DNA of 64,000 nucleotides from Candidatus Aminicenantes bacterium UBA6072 (GTDB lineage: Bacteria > Acidobacteriota > Aminicenantia > UBA2199), in assembly GCA_002436105.1 (NCBI GenBank), contig DIXU01000008.1, forward strand, positions 1 to 64,000, given 5' to 3'. Numbering within the stretch: the first letter of the stretch is position 1; each line of letters begins with the position of its first letter. A program made the position numbers and the translations under genes. The notes beneath the pieces were generated by a model that worked only from the letters and a program-made list of their open reading frames with translations, made no database searches and was not told the DNA's origin. Positions 18,020-27,385 of this stretch are shown piece after piece.

Positions 18020-18413
18020 TCATATCGCCATCGCCGTCCAGAACCTGCAGGAGGAGATCGCCCGCTACCGCGACGTGCTGGGACTGGAGTTCCTGGGAAC
18101 CGAGGTCGTGCCCGAACAGAAGGTGACCGTGGCTTTCTTCCAGGTGGGAGACGTCCGCATCGAGCTGCTCGAGCCCCTCTCGCCCGATTCGCCGATCAGC
18201 GCCTTCATCGAGAAGAAAGGGGGCGGCCTGCACCATCTTTCCCTGGAAGTGGACGACATCCAGGCCGCCATCCGCCAGCTGCAGGAAAAGGACGTGCGCA
18301 TGATCGACCGCGAGCCCCGCCTGGGCGCACATAACGCCCGCATCGCCTTCGCCCATCCGAAAAGCTTCTCCGGCGTGCTGTACGAGCTGCAGCAGAAGGG
18401 AGATGCCAGCTAA
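18003..18413 (+). CDS. mce: Methylmalonyl-CoA epimerase
   Basis: 136 aa, VOC (glyoxalase-like) fold. It interconverts (S)- and (R)-methylmalonyl-CoA. Visible metal and catalytic positions are H in KIDHIAIAV (about 7), E/L in RIELLEPL, the H pair in GGGLHHLSLEVDD (about 79-80), and the final E in SGVLYELQQK. The start has AGGAGG 6 nt upstream within meaB. It overlaps meaB by 17 nt and the GH57 gene by 11 nt, so all three are one operon. Confidence 0.95.
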   Translation: MIKKIDHIAIAVQNLQEEIARYRDVLGLEFLGTEVVPEQKVTVAFFQVGDVRIELLEPLSPDSPISAFIEKKGGGLHHLSLEVDDIQAAIRQLQEKDVRMIDREPRLGAHNARIAFAHPKSFSGVLYELQQKGDAS

Positions 18414-20553
18414 GACCCGCCTGGCCGTCCTGTGGCACATGCACCAGCCGTGCTACCGGAACCCCACCAGCGGCCGTTTCGATCTCCCCTGGCTGCGCCT
18501 GCACGCGCTGAAGGACTATTTCGGCATGGTCCATCTCCTGGAGGAGTTCCCCGGCCTGCGCCTGACCTTCAACCTGGTCCCCTCGCTCCTGGCCGGGCTG
18601 GAGCAGTACACCCGGGGCGCCGTCGACGCCTTCGCCGAGGTTTTCCGCAAGCCCGCCGCCGACCTGGCTCCCGAGGAAGTGCAATACCTGGTGCGTCATT
18701 TTTTCTCCATCCACCACGAGACCCATATCAAGCCCTACCGGCGCTACGACCTTCTTTACCGCAAGAAGATGGAGCGACTGGGGAGCCGGGACGACCCTGA
18801 TTGGCGCCAGGTATTCAGCGTGGCCGAGCTGCGCGACCTGCAGGTCTGGTTCCAGCTGACCTATATCGACGAAAGCTACAAGGAGACCGATCCCCGGGTG
18901 ATCGCCCTGCTGCGCAAGGGGCAGGGATTCACGGAAGCGGACAAGGAGACGGTGATCGCCGTCGAGAACGAGATCCTGCGCCGCGTGCTGCCGGAATACA
19001 GGAAGTTCCAGGATAACGGCCAGGCGGAGCTTTGCACCAGCCCTTTCTACCATCCGATCCTGCCGCTGCTGCTCGACCCGCAGGCCGGCCGCAAGGCCAA
19101 CGAGAGCCTGGCGCCGTATGACCTCGATTTCTGCTGGGAGGAGGATGCCCGGGCGCAGCTGCAATCGGGGCTCGACCTGATGGAACGGACGTTCGGCGTC
19201 CGTCCCTGCGGAGTCTGGCCGCCCGAGGGCGGGCTGTCGGAGCCCACGCTGCGCCTGCTGTCGGGAACGGGCATCGCCTGGACCGCGTCCGACGAGGAGG
19301 TGCTGAGCCGCTCGCTGCCCAGGCCGCTGGAACGCGACGGCCACATGGCGATCAGCGATCCCGGGGCCCTTTATTCACCCTATGCGCTTTCGGGCCTGCC
19401 GGTGAAGATCTTTTTCCGCGACCACCTGCTCTCCGACCTGATCGGATTCTATTATCAGAAATTCCCCCCCCGCGAGGCCGCCGCCGACCTCTTCCGGCGC
19501 ATCCAGGCCATCGCCGCCTCCGGCCCGGCCGGCATGATCATACCGGTCATCCTCGACGGCGAGAATGCCTGGGAATTCTACCCGCGCTCGGGGCGCGATT
19601 TCCTGCGCGAATTCTACCGCCTGCTCTGCGCGGACAACGGCATCGAGACCGTGACCTTTTCCGCGGCCGCCGCCGGCGCGGGGCGCGAGCTGGCGAAGCT
19701 GAAATGCGGCTCCTGGATCAACGGCAACTTCGACATCTGGATCGGCGACCGCGACGACCAGAAGGCCTGGGAACTGCTGAAGGAGGCCCGGGACGCCTTT
19801 CTCGCCGCCCGCGGTTCCCTGGCCGGCGAAACGGCCCGGGAGATCGAGGAACTGCTTCGCGTCGCCCAGGGCAGCGACTGGTTCTGGTGGTACGGCAGGG
19901 AGAACTACACGCCGGACCTCGACATCTTCGACAACCTCTTCCGCCTGAACCTGCAGAAGGTTTATTCGCTGCTCGGCCTGGCGCCGCCCGAGGCGCTGCT
20001 CCATCCCGTCCCCGCCGCCGCCCCGGCCGGCCGTTTGCAGTTCGAGGCGCCGCGCGAGGCCATGACGGCCCGCGTCGACGGGGAGGTCAGCGACTACTTC
20101 GAGTGGCTCGATGCCGGACGCGTCGACATCCTCGCCTTCGGCGGCGCGATGAACATCGCCAACCCGCTGGTCAAGACCCTCTTTTTCGGCTTCGATCCCG
20201 ACCACGTTTATCTCCGGATCGACACCAAGAAGCACGCCCGCACCTATTTCGAGACCGGCTTCTCGCTACGTCTCGAGCTGCAGGGCACCGGCCGCGGCCT
20301 GCAGTGCGAGATCGGCTTCTCCGGCGAGGCGCCGGAGACGAAGGGCCTGCCGCCCGGCGCCGCCGCCGCGGTCGGCCGCATCGTCGAGTGGCGGCTGCCG
20401 CTGGCCGCCCTGGCCGCAGGGCAGGGCGACGAATTCCAATTGCGGATGTTCTGGTCCTTCAACGGCCAGCCTTTCCAGTCCATACCCGCCCATGAGCCGC
20501 TGACCCTGAAAGTGCCCGGAGCCAGGGATTACGCGGCATACTGGCAAGTCTAG
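18403..20553 (+). CDS. Glycoside hydrolase family 57 protein (alpha-amylase/branching type)
   Basis: 716 aa. The N-terminal GH57 barrel starts LAVLWHMHQPCY (about 8-19). The nucleophile region is WPPEGGLSE (about 268-276) and the acid region is DGENAWEFYP (about 385-394), followed by WINGNFDIWIGD, a stretch typical of GH57 enzymes. The C-terminal part (about 540-716) is beta-rich and ends without an anchor. There is no signal peptide, so it acts on cytoplasmic alpha-glucan or related oligosaccharides. Exact specificity is not clear. It overlaps mce by 11 nt although the functions seem unrelated. Confidence 0.88.
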   Translation: MPAKTRLAVLWHMHQPCYRNPTSGRFDLPWLRLHALKDYFGMVHLLEEFPGLRLTFNLVPSLLAGLEQYTRGAVDAFAEVFRKPAADLAPEEVQYLVRHFFSIHHETHIKPYRRYDLLYRKKMERLGSRDDPDWRQVFSVAELRDLQVWFQLTYIDESYKETDPRVIALLRKGQGFTEADKETVIAVENEILRRVLPEYRKFQDNGQAELCTSPFYHPILPLLLDPQAGRKANESLAPYDLDFCWEEDARAQLQSGLDLMERTFGVRPCGVWPPEGGLSEPTLRLLSGTGIAWTASDEEVLSRSLPRPLERDGHMAISDPGALYSPYALSGLPVKIFFRDHLLSDLIGFYYQKFPPREAAADLFRRIQAIAASGPAGMIIPVILDGENAWEFYPRSGRDFLREFYRLLCADNGIETVTFSAAAAGAGRELAKLKCGSWINGNFDIWIGDRDDQKAWELLKEARDAFLAARGSLAGETAREIEELLRVAQGSDWFWWYGRENYTPDLDIFDNLFRLNLQKVYSLLGLAPPEALLHPVPAAAPAGRLQFEAPREAMTARVDGEVSDYFEWLDAGRVDILAFGGAMNIANPLVKTLFFGFDPDHVYLRIDTKKHARTYFETGFSLRLELQGTGRGLQCEIGFSGEAPETKGLPPGAAAAVGRIVEWRLPLAALAAGQGDEFQLRMFWSFNGQPFQSIPAHEPLTLKVPGARDYAAYWQV

Positions 20554-20562
20554 GCTCAGTAA

Positions 20563-20915
20563 CATGTGACGAGTAACGAGTGACGAGGAAGAGATGATTT
20601 TCCACAAACCAAATTCCAAATAACAAATAATATCCAAATTCCAAATTCAAATGACCCAGACGAAGAAGTTGAAGAGTTAAAGAGTTCAAGAGTTGAAGGG
20701 TTCGGGCATATTCCGATCCTGGGCTGTTAACCCGTCAACCCTTCCACGCTTCAAACCGTCAACAAGCGCTTGCTCTTGGTTTTGGTCATTGGGTAATTGG
20801 AATTTGGAATTTGTTGGGGATTTGGTGCTTGGGATTTGGAATTTAATTCTTACTAATGCTTGCCTGTCTGACCTCTGACTTCTGTCCTCTGACCTCTGAC
20901 CTCTCACCTCTGTCC
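20563..20915. repeat. Nested inverted repeat arrays between the GH57 and YfcC-like genes
   Basis: Left to right: gtgacga/gtaacga heptads (20565-20585), ccaaatt heptads (20607-20655), agttgaag octads (20667-20700), reverse-complement cttcaaaccgtcaac and ttggaatttg arrays (20735-20850), and a tgacctc/tgtcctc heptad array (20868-20915). That last array has its reverse complement at 13766-13790. The last array ends immediately before the -35 box of the next gene. No gene is seen in 20554-20951. Confidence 0.75.
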
Positions 20916-20916
20916 A

Positions 20917-20945
20917 TTGATATTCATTTCCCGATTCCTTATAAT
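20917..20945 (+). promoter_or_regulatory. Promoter of the YfcC-like permease (leaderless)
   Basis: TTGATA (20917-20922), 17-bp spacer, perfect TATAAT (20940-20945), then 6 nt to the ATG at 20952. No Shine-Dalgarno is present. Confidence 0.75.
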
Positions 20946-20951
20946 CCCGAA

Positions 20952-22373
20952 ATGACTGAACCGACGAAAAAGCCCCGCTTCTCCCTGCCGCACCCCATCG
21001 TCCTGATCTACGCCCTGGTCATCCTGATGGTCGTCCTCACCTGGGTCGTCCCGGCCGGGGAGTTCCAGCGCGTCAAGACCGAGGTGGGCGGCAACGCCCG
21101 CCTGGTCACGGTCCCGGGCTCGTTCCACCATGTCCCCCCGCAGCCGGCCGGCCCGGAAGCGCTGCTGCTGGCGCCGATCCGCGGCTTTCAGGACGGCATG
21201 CTGATCATCGTCTTCCTGTTCATCATCGGCGGCGCATTCCAGGTGATCAGCGAAACCGGGGCCATCGACATGGCCATCCGCAGAATGACCGTCGCCTTCT
21301 CGCGCCGGCCGCGCCTGCAGCGCTTCATCATTCCGGCGCTGATGCTGGTCTTTTCCCTGGGCGGCTCGATATTCGGCATGTGCGAGGAGACCATACCCTT
21401 CGTCCTTATCTTCATCCCGCTGGCGATATCGCTGGGCTACGACTCGATCGTCGGCGTGGCCATCCCCTTCCTCGGCGCCGCCGCCGGCTTCGCCGCGGCT
21501 TTCTTCAATCCCTTCACCGTCGGCGTGGCCCAGGGCCTGGCCAACCTGCCCCTCTACTCCGGGCTGAAATACCGCCTGCTGGCCTGGGCGCTGGGCACGG
21601 CGCTGACCATCGCCTTTGTCATGGCCTACGCCGCGAAGATCCGCCGCGATCCGTCAAGCAGCCCGGTGCATGCCCTGGACAGGGAACGCGCCGCCACGGC
21701 TGCCGCGGTTCCCGACCTCGCGAACTGGAACTGGCGCCACCGGGCGGTCCTGTCGGTCTTCGGCCTGGGGATCGTGGCGCTGGTGCTGGGCATCCTGGTC
21801 AAGCACTGGTACATCGAGGAGATCGCCGCCCTGTTCCTGGCCCTGGGCCTGGCCTCCGGCGTCATCGGCGGCCAGGGACCCAGCCGCATCGCGAAAAACT
21901 TCGTCGCCGGCGCCCGCGATTTCGTCGGCGTGGCCTTCGTCATCGCCTGCGGCCGGGCCGTGCTGATCGTGGCCCAGGACGCCAGGATACTGGACACCCT
22001 GCTGTTCCACGCCGCCGGCTTCATTTCGCTGTTCCCGCGCGTCATCAGCGCCCAGATGATGTTCCTGACCCAGAGCGTGATCAACTTCTTCGTCCACTCG
22101 GGAACGGCGCAGGCCGCCCTGACCATGCCCATCATGGCGCCCCTGAGCGACCTGGTGGGCATCACGCGCCAGACCTCGGTCTTCGCCTTCCAGCTCTGCG
22201 AGTTCGTCAATCCCATCCTGCCCACCTCTGCCGTGACCATGGGGGTGCTGGCCGTGGCCCGCATCCCCTACGAGAAATGGGCGCGCTGGTTCCTGCCGCT
22301 GCTGCTGATCCTGATGGCCCTGAGCCTGTTGCTTCTCATCCCGCCGGTCTTGATGAACTGGGGGCCTTTCTAA
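20952..22373 (+). CDS. YfcC-family membrane permease
   Basis: 473 aa with about 11-12 hydrophobic segments, matching the YfcC/ArcD-like ion-transporter family. Supporting stretches are an N-terminal PHPIVLIYALVILMVVLTWVVPAGEF, a conserved GMCEETIPF loop (about 138-146), FFNPFTVGVAQ (about 177), and SGTAQAALTMPIMAPLSDL near the C-terminus. Members are predicted to move amino acids or dicarboxylates, but the substrate cannot be read here. The start at 20952 gives MTEPTKKPRF; a longer in-frame opening upstream runs through repeat DNA and the promoter and is rejected. Confidence 0.82.
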   Translation: MTEPTKKPRFSLPHPIVLIYALVILMVVLTWVVPAGEFQRVKTEVGGNARLVTVPGSFHHVPPQPAGPEALLLAPIRGFQDGMLIIVFLFIIGGAFQVISETGAIDMAIRRMTVAFSRRPRLQRFIIPALMLVFSLGGSIFGMCEETIPFVLIFIPLAISLGYDSIVGVAIPFLGAAAGFAAAFFNPFTVGVAQGLANLPLYSGLKYRLLAWALGTALTIAFVMAYAAKIRRDPSSSPVHALDRERAATAAAVPDLANWNWRHRAVLSVFGLGIVALVLGILVKHWYIEEIAALFLALGLASGVIGGQGPSRIAKNFVAGARDFVGVAFVIACGRAVLIVAQDARILDTLLFHAAGFISLFPRVISAQMMFLTQSVINFFVHSGTAQAALTMPIMAPLSDLVGITRQTSVFAFQLCEFVNPILPTSAVTMGVLAVARIPYEKWARWFLPLLLILMALSLLLLIPPVLMNWGPF

Positions 22374-22376
22374 AAA

Positions 22377-22613
22377 CCGTGACACGTAACGCGTGACGCG
22401 TGACATGTGAAGAATTAAATTCCAAGCACCAAATTCCAAATTCCAATGACCAAATGACCCAAACGAAGAAAATGCGATTCCAAGGGCTTTTGTTTTGGAA
22501 ATTGGAATTTGGTGCATGGAGTTTTCCCTCTTCCGCGTCACGCGTCACGCGTTACGCGTCACGAAGATCCGCTTTTCAGTCGCTCGTCACTTGTCACTTG
22601 TCACTCGTCACTC
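22377..22613. repeat. Nested inverted repeat element, copy A
   Basis: Outer arms: cgtgacgcgtaacgcg-type heptads (22378-22406) and their reverse complement (22533-22562). Inner arms: ccaaatt heptads (22418-22447) and ttggaaattggaatttgg (22495-22514). The centre, about 22448-22494, includes aaatgcgattccaagggc. The inner arms and centre are nearly identical to the reverse complement of 43192-43262, so this is a dispersed element. A cttgtca array (22580-22612) at the right end supplies the -35 box of the following gene. Confidence 0.8.
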
Positions 22614-22619
22614 TATAAT
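22591..22619 (+). promoter_or_regulatory. Promoter of the 22626 gene; -35 from heptamer array (leaderless)
   Basis: TTGTCA (22591-22596, inside the cttgtca heptad array), 17-bp spacer, perfect TATAAT (22614-22619), 6 nt to the ATG at 22626. No Shine-Dalgarno. The layout is identical to the ispG promoter. Confidence 0.72.
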
Positions 22620-22625
22620 CTTCGC

Positions 22626-24947
22626 ATGCCCTGGATCATCCGCCTCGCCTACGGCGCCCTGGGCGCTTTCGCCATGGTCATGCAGACCATCCTGCTGCGC
22701 GAGTTCTTCGTGGTGGCGGCCGGCAACGAGATCTCGTTCGGCATCGCCATGGCCGGATGGCTGCTCGGCGTCGGCGCCGGTTCGCTGGCCGGGGCCTGGT
22801 TCACCAGGAACCGGGGCTCGACCAGCGCCGCCTTTTCCTGGACGGCACTGGCCATGTGCCTCTTCGCGCCGCTGCTGCTGGCGGCGGCGCGCAGCCTGTA
22901 CCGCCTGGGCGCCATGCCCCAGGGGGCGCTGCTGCCGCTGTCCAGGACGCTCTACCTGGTCCCGTTGCTCATGCTGCCGCTCAGCTTCCTGAGCGGCTTC
23001 GCCTTTCCCCTTGCCGACAAGTTGCACCCGCTGGCCGCCGCCAGGTCGCCGCGCGTCATGGCCGGCGCCTACGCCTGGGAATCGCTGGGTGCGATGGCCG
23101 GCGGGCTGGTCTACACCTTCGGGCTGGTGGGCTGGCTCGACCCGGTCTCGATCGTGACCCTGCTCGCCCTGCCCCTGCTGCTGGCCGCGGCGAGGGTTTC
23201 CCGGGATAACGGCAACCCACCGGCCCGCGGCGCCTGCCTGCTGGCCGCCATGCTGGCGACCGGCGCCCTGTTCAGCGGCGCGGCCGCCGGCGGCGAGTCG
23301 CTGCTGGTACGCCAGCGCTGGCTGGGCATCGCCGCCGGAAAGCTCGTCGCCGCCCGGGATACCAAGTACCAGAACTTGCAGCTGGGATTCGCCAACGGCC
23401 AATACAGCCTGTTCGCCAACGGCCAGCTGTCGGCGATTTTCCCGGACCCGGCCGGAGACGAGATGCTTGCCGCCCAGCTGCTCAGCCAGCATCCGCGGCC
23501 GCGCAGCGTCCTGGTCATCGGCGACGTCTTCGCCGGGCTGGGGCGGGAGCTGTTGCGCTACCCCCTGGCCACGCTCACCGCGGTGGAGATCGACGCCGGC
23601 CATTCGGCATTGATCCGCGAGCACCTGGCCGCGGGTGACCGCGCCTGGCTGGGCGACGGGCGCCTGCGCACGCGCACGATGGACGGGCGCCGCTATGTCC
23701 TGCTGGGGGCGCGCCACGACCCCGGAAAGCGGCAGCGCTACGACCTGGTCTTCATCCACCAGCCGGACGCCTGGACCGCCCAGCTCAACCGCTACTACAC
23801 GAGGGAGTTCTTTCTCGATTTGCGGAAGATCCTGGCCCCGGGCGGGGTCGTGGCCCTGCGCCTGGCTTCGGCGGAGAATTATTCATCGGAGATCGTCATT
23901 CCCTACACGGCGTCCATTTACCATACCCTGAAGAGCGTCCTGCCGGCAGTGGCCGTGCAGCCGGGAATGAGCAACTCCTTTTTCGCCTCCAGCTCCCCCG
24001 CCAGCGTCAGCGACGATCCCGGGCTGCTGGCGCGGCGTTACCGGGCGCTGGCTCCGGCTCCGGCCCGCCTCGCGCCCCTGTTCAACTCGTTCTACCCCGA
24101 GGGCAAGACCGCCTTCATCACCGCCGCCCTGGAAAGAAACAAGCCGCCGGCGCTCAACCGCGACGACCGCCCCATCGCCTATTTCCTGGGCGGAAGACTC
24201 CTTTCCTGGAGCTCGGGCGGACCCATCTCCGGCCTGTTCGAGTTTTTCGGCCGCTTCACTTTCTTCACCGCCCTGCTGGCATTGGCCCTGCTGCTGCTGC
24301 CGGTGGCGCTGCCGGCGCTGATCGTGCGCCATGGACGCACCCGGGCGCTGCCGGCCCTGCTGGCCGCCTTTTGCGGGGGCTTCGCCGGTCTTTCTTTCGA
24401 GATCACGGCCATCTTCATCTTCCAGAACAATTGGGGCTTCGTCTACCAGGCCGTGGGCATGCTGATCGCCCTGTTCATGCTGGGCCTGGGTGCCGGCTCC
24501 GCCTGGACCGGCCGCTGGGTGGAAAAAAGATCGCCGGCACCGGCCCGTGCCTCGCGGCTCCTGGCGACGCTGCTGGCGCTGATCGCCGTTCTCAACCTGG
24601 CGCTGCTCCTGCTGTTGCGTCTCGGGCTGGCGACGGGCTGGTCGGGGCAGGCGCTCCTGGCCGCCTGGCTCGGGCTGATGGGGCTGCTGGGGGGATCGAT
24701 CCTGCCCCTGGGACTGTGCGTCCTCGACCGTCGCCCGGCCGGCCAGGCCGCAGGATTCCTGAATGCCGGGGATTACCTGGGCGGCGCCATCGGCTCGCTG
24801 CTCATGGCTGCGTTTTTCCTGCCGCTGCTGGGCACGGCCAGCAGCCTGCTGCTCATTTCCTTCCTGGCGCTGGCGTCCGGCCTGCTGCTGCTGGTTGTCC
24901 CGGGGAAGACCGGCCGGGATGCCGCCTCAGGCGGCGGCAGGAGGTAG
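22626..24947 (+). CDS. Multi-pass membrane protein with spermidine synthase-like domain
   Basis: 773 aa. An N-terminal block of about six membrane segments (1-220) is followed by a soluble methyltransferase-fold domain with spermidine/spermine synthase features: VLVIGDVFAGLGRELLRY (about 295-312, nucleotide-binding glycine region), AVEIDAGH (about 320), and YDLVFIHQPDAWTAQLNRYYTREFF (about 373-397). A second block of about seven membrane segments completes it (530-770). Such fused proteins are common but their substrate is unknown; a true polyamine synthase role is doubtful. The start at 22626 is set by the promoter 6 nt upstream; the frame opens earlier in repeat DNA. Confidence 0.8.
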   Translation: MPWIIRLAYGALGAFAMVMQTILLREFFVVAAGNEISFGIAMAGWLLGVGAGSLAGAWFTRNRGSTSAAFSWTALAMCLFAPLLLAAARSLYRLGAMPQGALLPLSRTLYLVPLLMLPLSFLSGFAFPLADKLHPLAAARSPRVMAGAYAWESLGAMAGGLVYTFGLVGWLDPVSIVTLLALPLLLAAARVSRDNGNPPARGACLLAAMLATGALFSGAAAGGESLLVRQRWLGIAAGKLVAARDTKYQNLQLGFANGQYSLFANGQLSAIFPDPAGDEMLAAQLLSQHPRPRSVLVIGDVFAGLGRELLRYPLATLTAVEIDAGHSALIREHLAAGDRAWLGDGRLRTRTMDGRRYVLLGARHDPGKRQRYDLVFIHQPDAWTAQLNRYYTREFFLDLRKILAPGGVVALRLASAENYSSEIVIPYTASIYHTLKSVLPAVAVQPGMSNSFFASSSPASVSDDPGLLARRYRALAPAPARLAPLFNSFYPEGKTAFITAALERNKPPALNRDDRPIAYFLGGRLLSWSSGGPISGLFEFFGRFTFFTALLALALLLLPVALPALIVRHGRTRALPALLAAFCGGFAGLSFEITAIFIFQNNWGFVYQAVGMLIALFMLGLGAGSAWTGRWVEKRSPAPARASRLLATLLALIAVLNLALLLLLRLGLATGWSGQALLAAWLGLMGLLGGSILPLGLCVLDRRPAGQAAGFLNAGDYLGGAIGSLLMAAFFLPLLGTASSLLLISFLALASGLLLLVVPGKTGRDAASGGGRR

Positions 24948-25022
24948 CGGAAACGCCGAATTGGCGGGCGGTGCGGCCCCCCAGTCCGAAGGGACCGGGA
25001 CGTCGGGACTCACAGGGCCCCT

Positions 25023-27182
25023 CTAGCCGTCGTTGCGGGGCGGTGCGGCCCTCAGGTCGTCCAGGATGCGGGTGGCTTCCTCGATGACCGGGTCACGGCG
25101 CAGGTCCTCGAGCCACTCCCTGCGCTTCCCCTCGTCGACGGCGGCAGCGGCGGGCTCGTCGCTGGCCAGGGCGCGCAGGTGGGGATAAGCGACCTGCTCG
25201 CGCCGGTACGCCTCGGCCTGGCGGTGGAGCGATTCCTGCTCGGCCATGAAATGCTCGATATTCAGGGTCGCCACCGTCTTCTGCCGCTGCTTCTTCAGGC
25301 GGGCGACATTCTCCGCCACGATGCGCAAGCGCGGATTGGCCGCCAGGCGCTGCTGGCTTCGCGTCTGGATCTCGGACAGCCCGGGGCCCGGTTTCTTCCA
25401 GGTGGCAAAGGAGAGGGAGGCGACGGTGTCCCAGGGCAGCGAATGCTCCTGGGTCTTTTCGCCCGTCTCGAGATAGGCGTAGACATCGGGCAGCCTGACG
25501 TCGGGAACGACCCCCTGGTACTGGGTGGAGCCGCCGGTGATGCGGTAGTACTTCTGCACGGTCAGGGTCAGGGCCCCCAGCGGCCTCAGATGCCCCAGGT
25601 CCGGGGCAAGGAAGCGGTCGAGGTCCAGCATGACCTGCACGGTCCCCTTGCCGAAGGTCTGGTCGCCGACGATCAAGGCCCTGCGGTAATCCTGCAGGGC
25701 GGCGGCGACGATCTCCGAGGCCGAGGCGCTGAAGGAGTTGACCAGGACGACGAGCGGCCCGTCCCAGCTGATCTCCCCGTCACGGTCCTCGTAGACCTGG
25801 GGCGCCGAATGGCGGTCCTTGACCTGGACCACGGGGCCCTTCTCGATGAACAGCCCCGACATTTTCACCGCGTCATCCAGGGCGCCGCCGCCGTTGCCGC
25901 GCAGGTCGAGGATCATCCCCTCCACCCCGCGCGCCGCCAGCTTGCGGATCTCCTTCTTCACGTCGGCGGCGGCGTTGCGGCCTCCCGAGTGGTTGAAGTC
26001 ATGATAGAACTTGGGCAGGTAGACGTAGCCGAACGAGCGCTTCAGCTGATCGTTGGCCAGGAGCGCCGAGCGCGCGTAGGTCTCCTTCAGCTCGACCACG
26101 TTGCGCACCAGGGCGACCTGCAGGATGCGGCCGTCGGGCTTGCGCACGGTCAGGCGCACCATGCTCCCTTTTTTGCCGCGCACCAGGCGGGCGGCGTCGG
26201 CGACGCTCATGCCCACGATGTCGACCGGTTCCTCGTCGCCCTGGCCGACCTTGAGGATGATGTCCTCGACCTTGAGGATGCCCTGGATCCAGGCCGGGCT
26301 GCCGGCAATGACATCGAAGATCTTGATGAATCCGTCGTCCTCGCCCAGCAGGGCGCCGATGCCCTCCAGCGTGCCCGACATCTCGATGTCGAAATCCTCC
26401 TTGGCCCGCGGCGGGAAATACTGGCTGTGCGGATCGAAGATGGAGGTCAGGGAGTTGAAGTAGAGCGACTGCATCTCCTCCGATCTCTCCTTGAGCAGGC
26501 GGCCGAAAAGCCGCTCGACGCTCTTGCCCACCGTCTGCCGCGCCTTGGCCTCGAGCTCGGGGGAGAAGGCGGGGACGACGGGAGGGGCATCCTGCTCTTT
26601 CTCCTTCTTGCCGCTGGCCCTTTCAGCGGGAGCCCCGTCCATGCGCGGCGGCACGTCCTTCAATGCCGCCTTCTGCAGGTTGATGTACTGGGTGAGCGTC
26701 AGGTACTTCAGCCACTTGCCCCACCAGGAACGCAACTGGTCGAGGTCACGGCTGGTCTCGCGCTTGTCGGCATCGAGCTCGATGGAGTCGTCCAGGGAGA
26801 AGTCAAAGGGCCGGGAGAGGATCTCGCGGGCAAAGCCCTGCACCTGCAGCACGCGCTGGCGCAGGAGTTCCCGGCCCAGGCGGGGGATCGCGAAGTCTCC
26901 TCCCAGCAGGCCGTCGTCGATCTTGTGGGTGTAGGGCTTGAGCGCCTCCAGGTCGGCCTGGATCAGGAAATTCTTGCCGTTGTCCAGGTATTTCGTGAAC
27001 TGGGCGAAGCTTTTGGCCGAGAAATCGTCGTCGATCTTCCTGCCGCTGTAATGCCAGTTGGCCAGCCAGTTGGCGATCATCTTGCTGAGGACCTTTTCGC
27101 GCTCGGGGAGCGGGGAGCCGGGCTGCAGGGCTCCGGACAGCAGCAGGGACAACAGCAGGATCAGGAACAATTTGCCTTTCAT
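25023..27182 (-). CDS. prc: Tail-specific (C-terminal processing) periplasmic protease, S41 family
   Basis: 719 aa. A signal peptide (1-20) is followed by an N-terminal helical domain, a PDZ domain (about 250-340, GSPAWIQGILKVEDIILKVG), the S41 core with DLRGNGGGALDDAV (about 425), catalytic Ser in VNSFSASASEIVAAAL (about 485) and Lys in DQTFGKGTVQ (about 510), and a C-terminal helical domain as in E. coli Prc/Tsp. It trims C-termini of periplasmic proteins and controls murein enzymes. GAGGA lies about 6 nt before the ATG. It is monocistronic, convergent with the preceding gene and divergent from the helicase. Confidence 0.95.
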   Translation of the reverse strand: MKGKLFLILLLSLLLSGALQPGSPLPEREKVLSKMIANWLANWHYSGRKIDDDFSAKSFAQFTKYLDNGKNFLIQADLEALKPYTHKIDDGLLGGDFAIPRLGRELLRQRVLQVQGFAREILSRPFDFSLDDSIELDADKRETSRDLDQLRSWWGKWLKYLTLTQYINLQKAALKDVPPRMDGAPAERASGKKEKEQDAPPVVPAFSPELEAKARQTVGKSVERLFGRLLKERSEEMQSLYFNSLTSIFDPHSQYFPPRAKEDFDIEMSGTLEGIGALLGEDDGFIKIFDVIAGSPAWIQGILKVEDIILKVGQGDEEPVDIVGMSVADAARLVRGKKGSMVRLTVRKPDGRILQVALVRNVVELKETYARSALLANDQLKRSFGYVYLPKFYHDFNHSGGRNAAADVKKEIRKLAARGVEGMILDLRGNGGGALDDAVKMSGLFIEKGPVVQVKDRHSAPQVYEDRDGEISWDGPLVVLVNSFSASASEIVAAALQDYRRALIVGDQTFGKGTVQVMLDLDRFLAPDLGHLRPLGALTLTVQKYYRITGGSTQYQGVVPDVRLPDVYAYLETGEKTQEHSLPWDTVASLSFATWKKPGPGLSEIQTRSQQRLAANPRLRIVAENVARLKKQRQKTVATLNIEHFMAEQESLHRQAEAYRREQVAYPHLRALASDEPAAAAVDEGKRREWLEDLRRDPVIEEATRILDDLRAAPPRNDG

Positions 27183-27252
27183 TGATCTTCCTCAGCGGGT
27201 TATACGATTGTAGCGCGAATTTCGCCCAAAAACAAGGCGCTTAAACGAAATT

Positions 27253-27362
27253 TCGTGACGCGTTACGCGTCACGAAGATCGGCTGACGGTGACTGCCATT
27301 TCTCCTTTGATCTCGCCCTTTGCCTCTCTTCACGCGTCACGCGTTACGCGTTACGCGTCACG
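27253..27362. repeat. cgtgacg/cgttacg heptamer arrays flanking the prc-helicase gap
   Basis: Two arrays of the cgtgacgcgttacgcgtcacg family, at 27254-27280 and 27331-27363. Each is itself partly palindromic and each ends in cacgaag. The second ends 12 bp before the helicase -10 box. Confidence 0.75.
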
Positions 27363-27374
27363 AAGGACATCTGC

Positions 27375-27380
27375 TATAAT
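27375..27380 (+). promoter_or_regulatory. Helicase -10 box (leaderless start)
   Basis: A perfect TATAAT ends 5 nt before the ATG at 27386. The -35 region falls in the cgttacg repeat array and has no good match. No Shine-Dalgarno is present. Confidence 0.5.
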
Positions 27381-27385
27381 AAACC

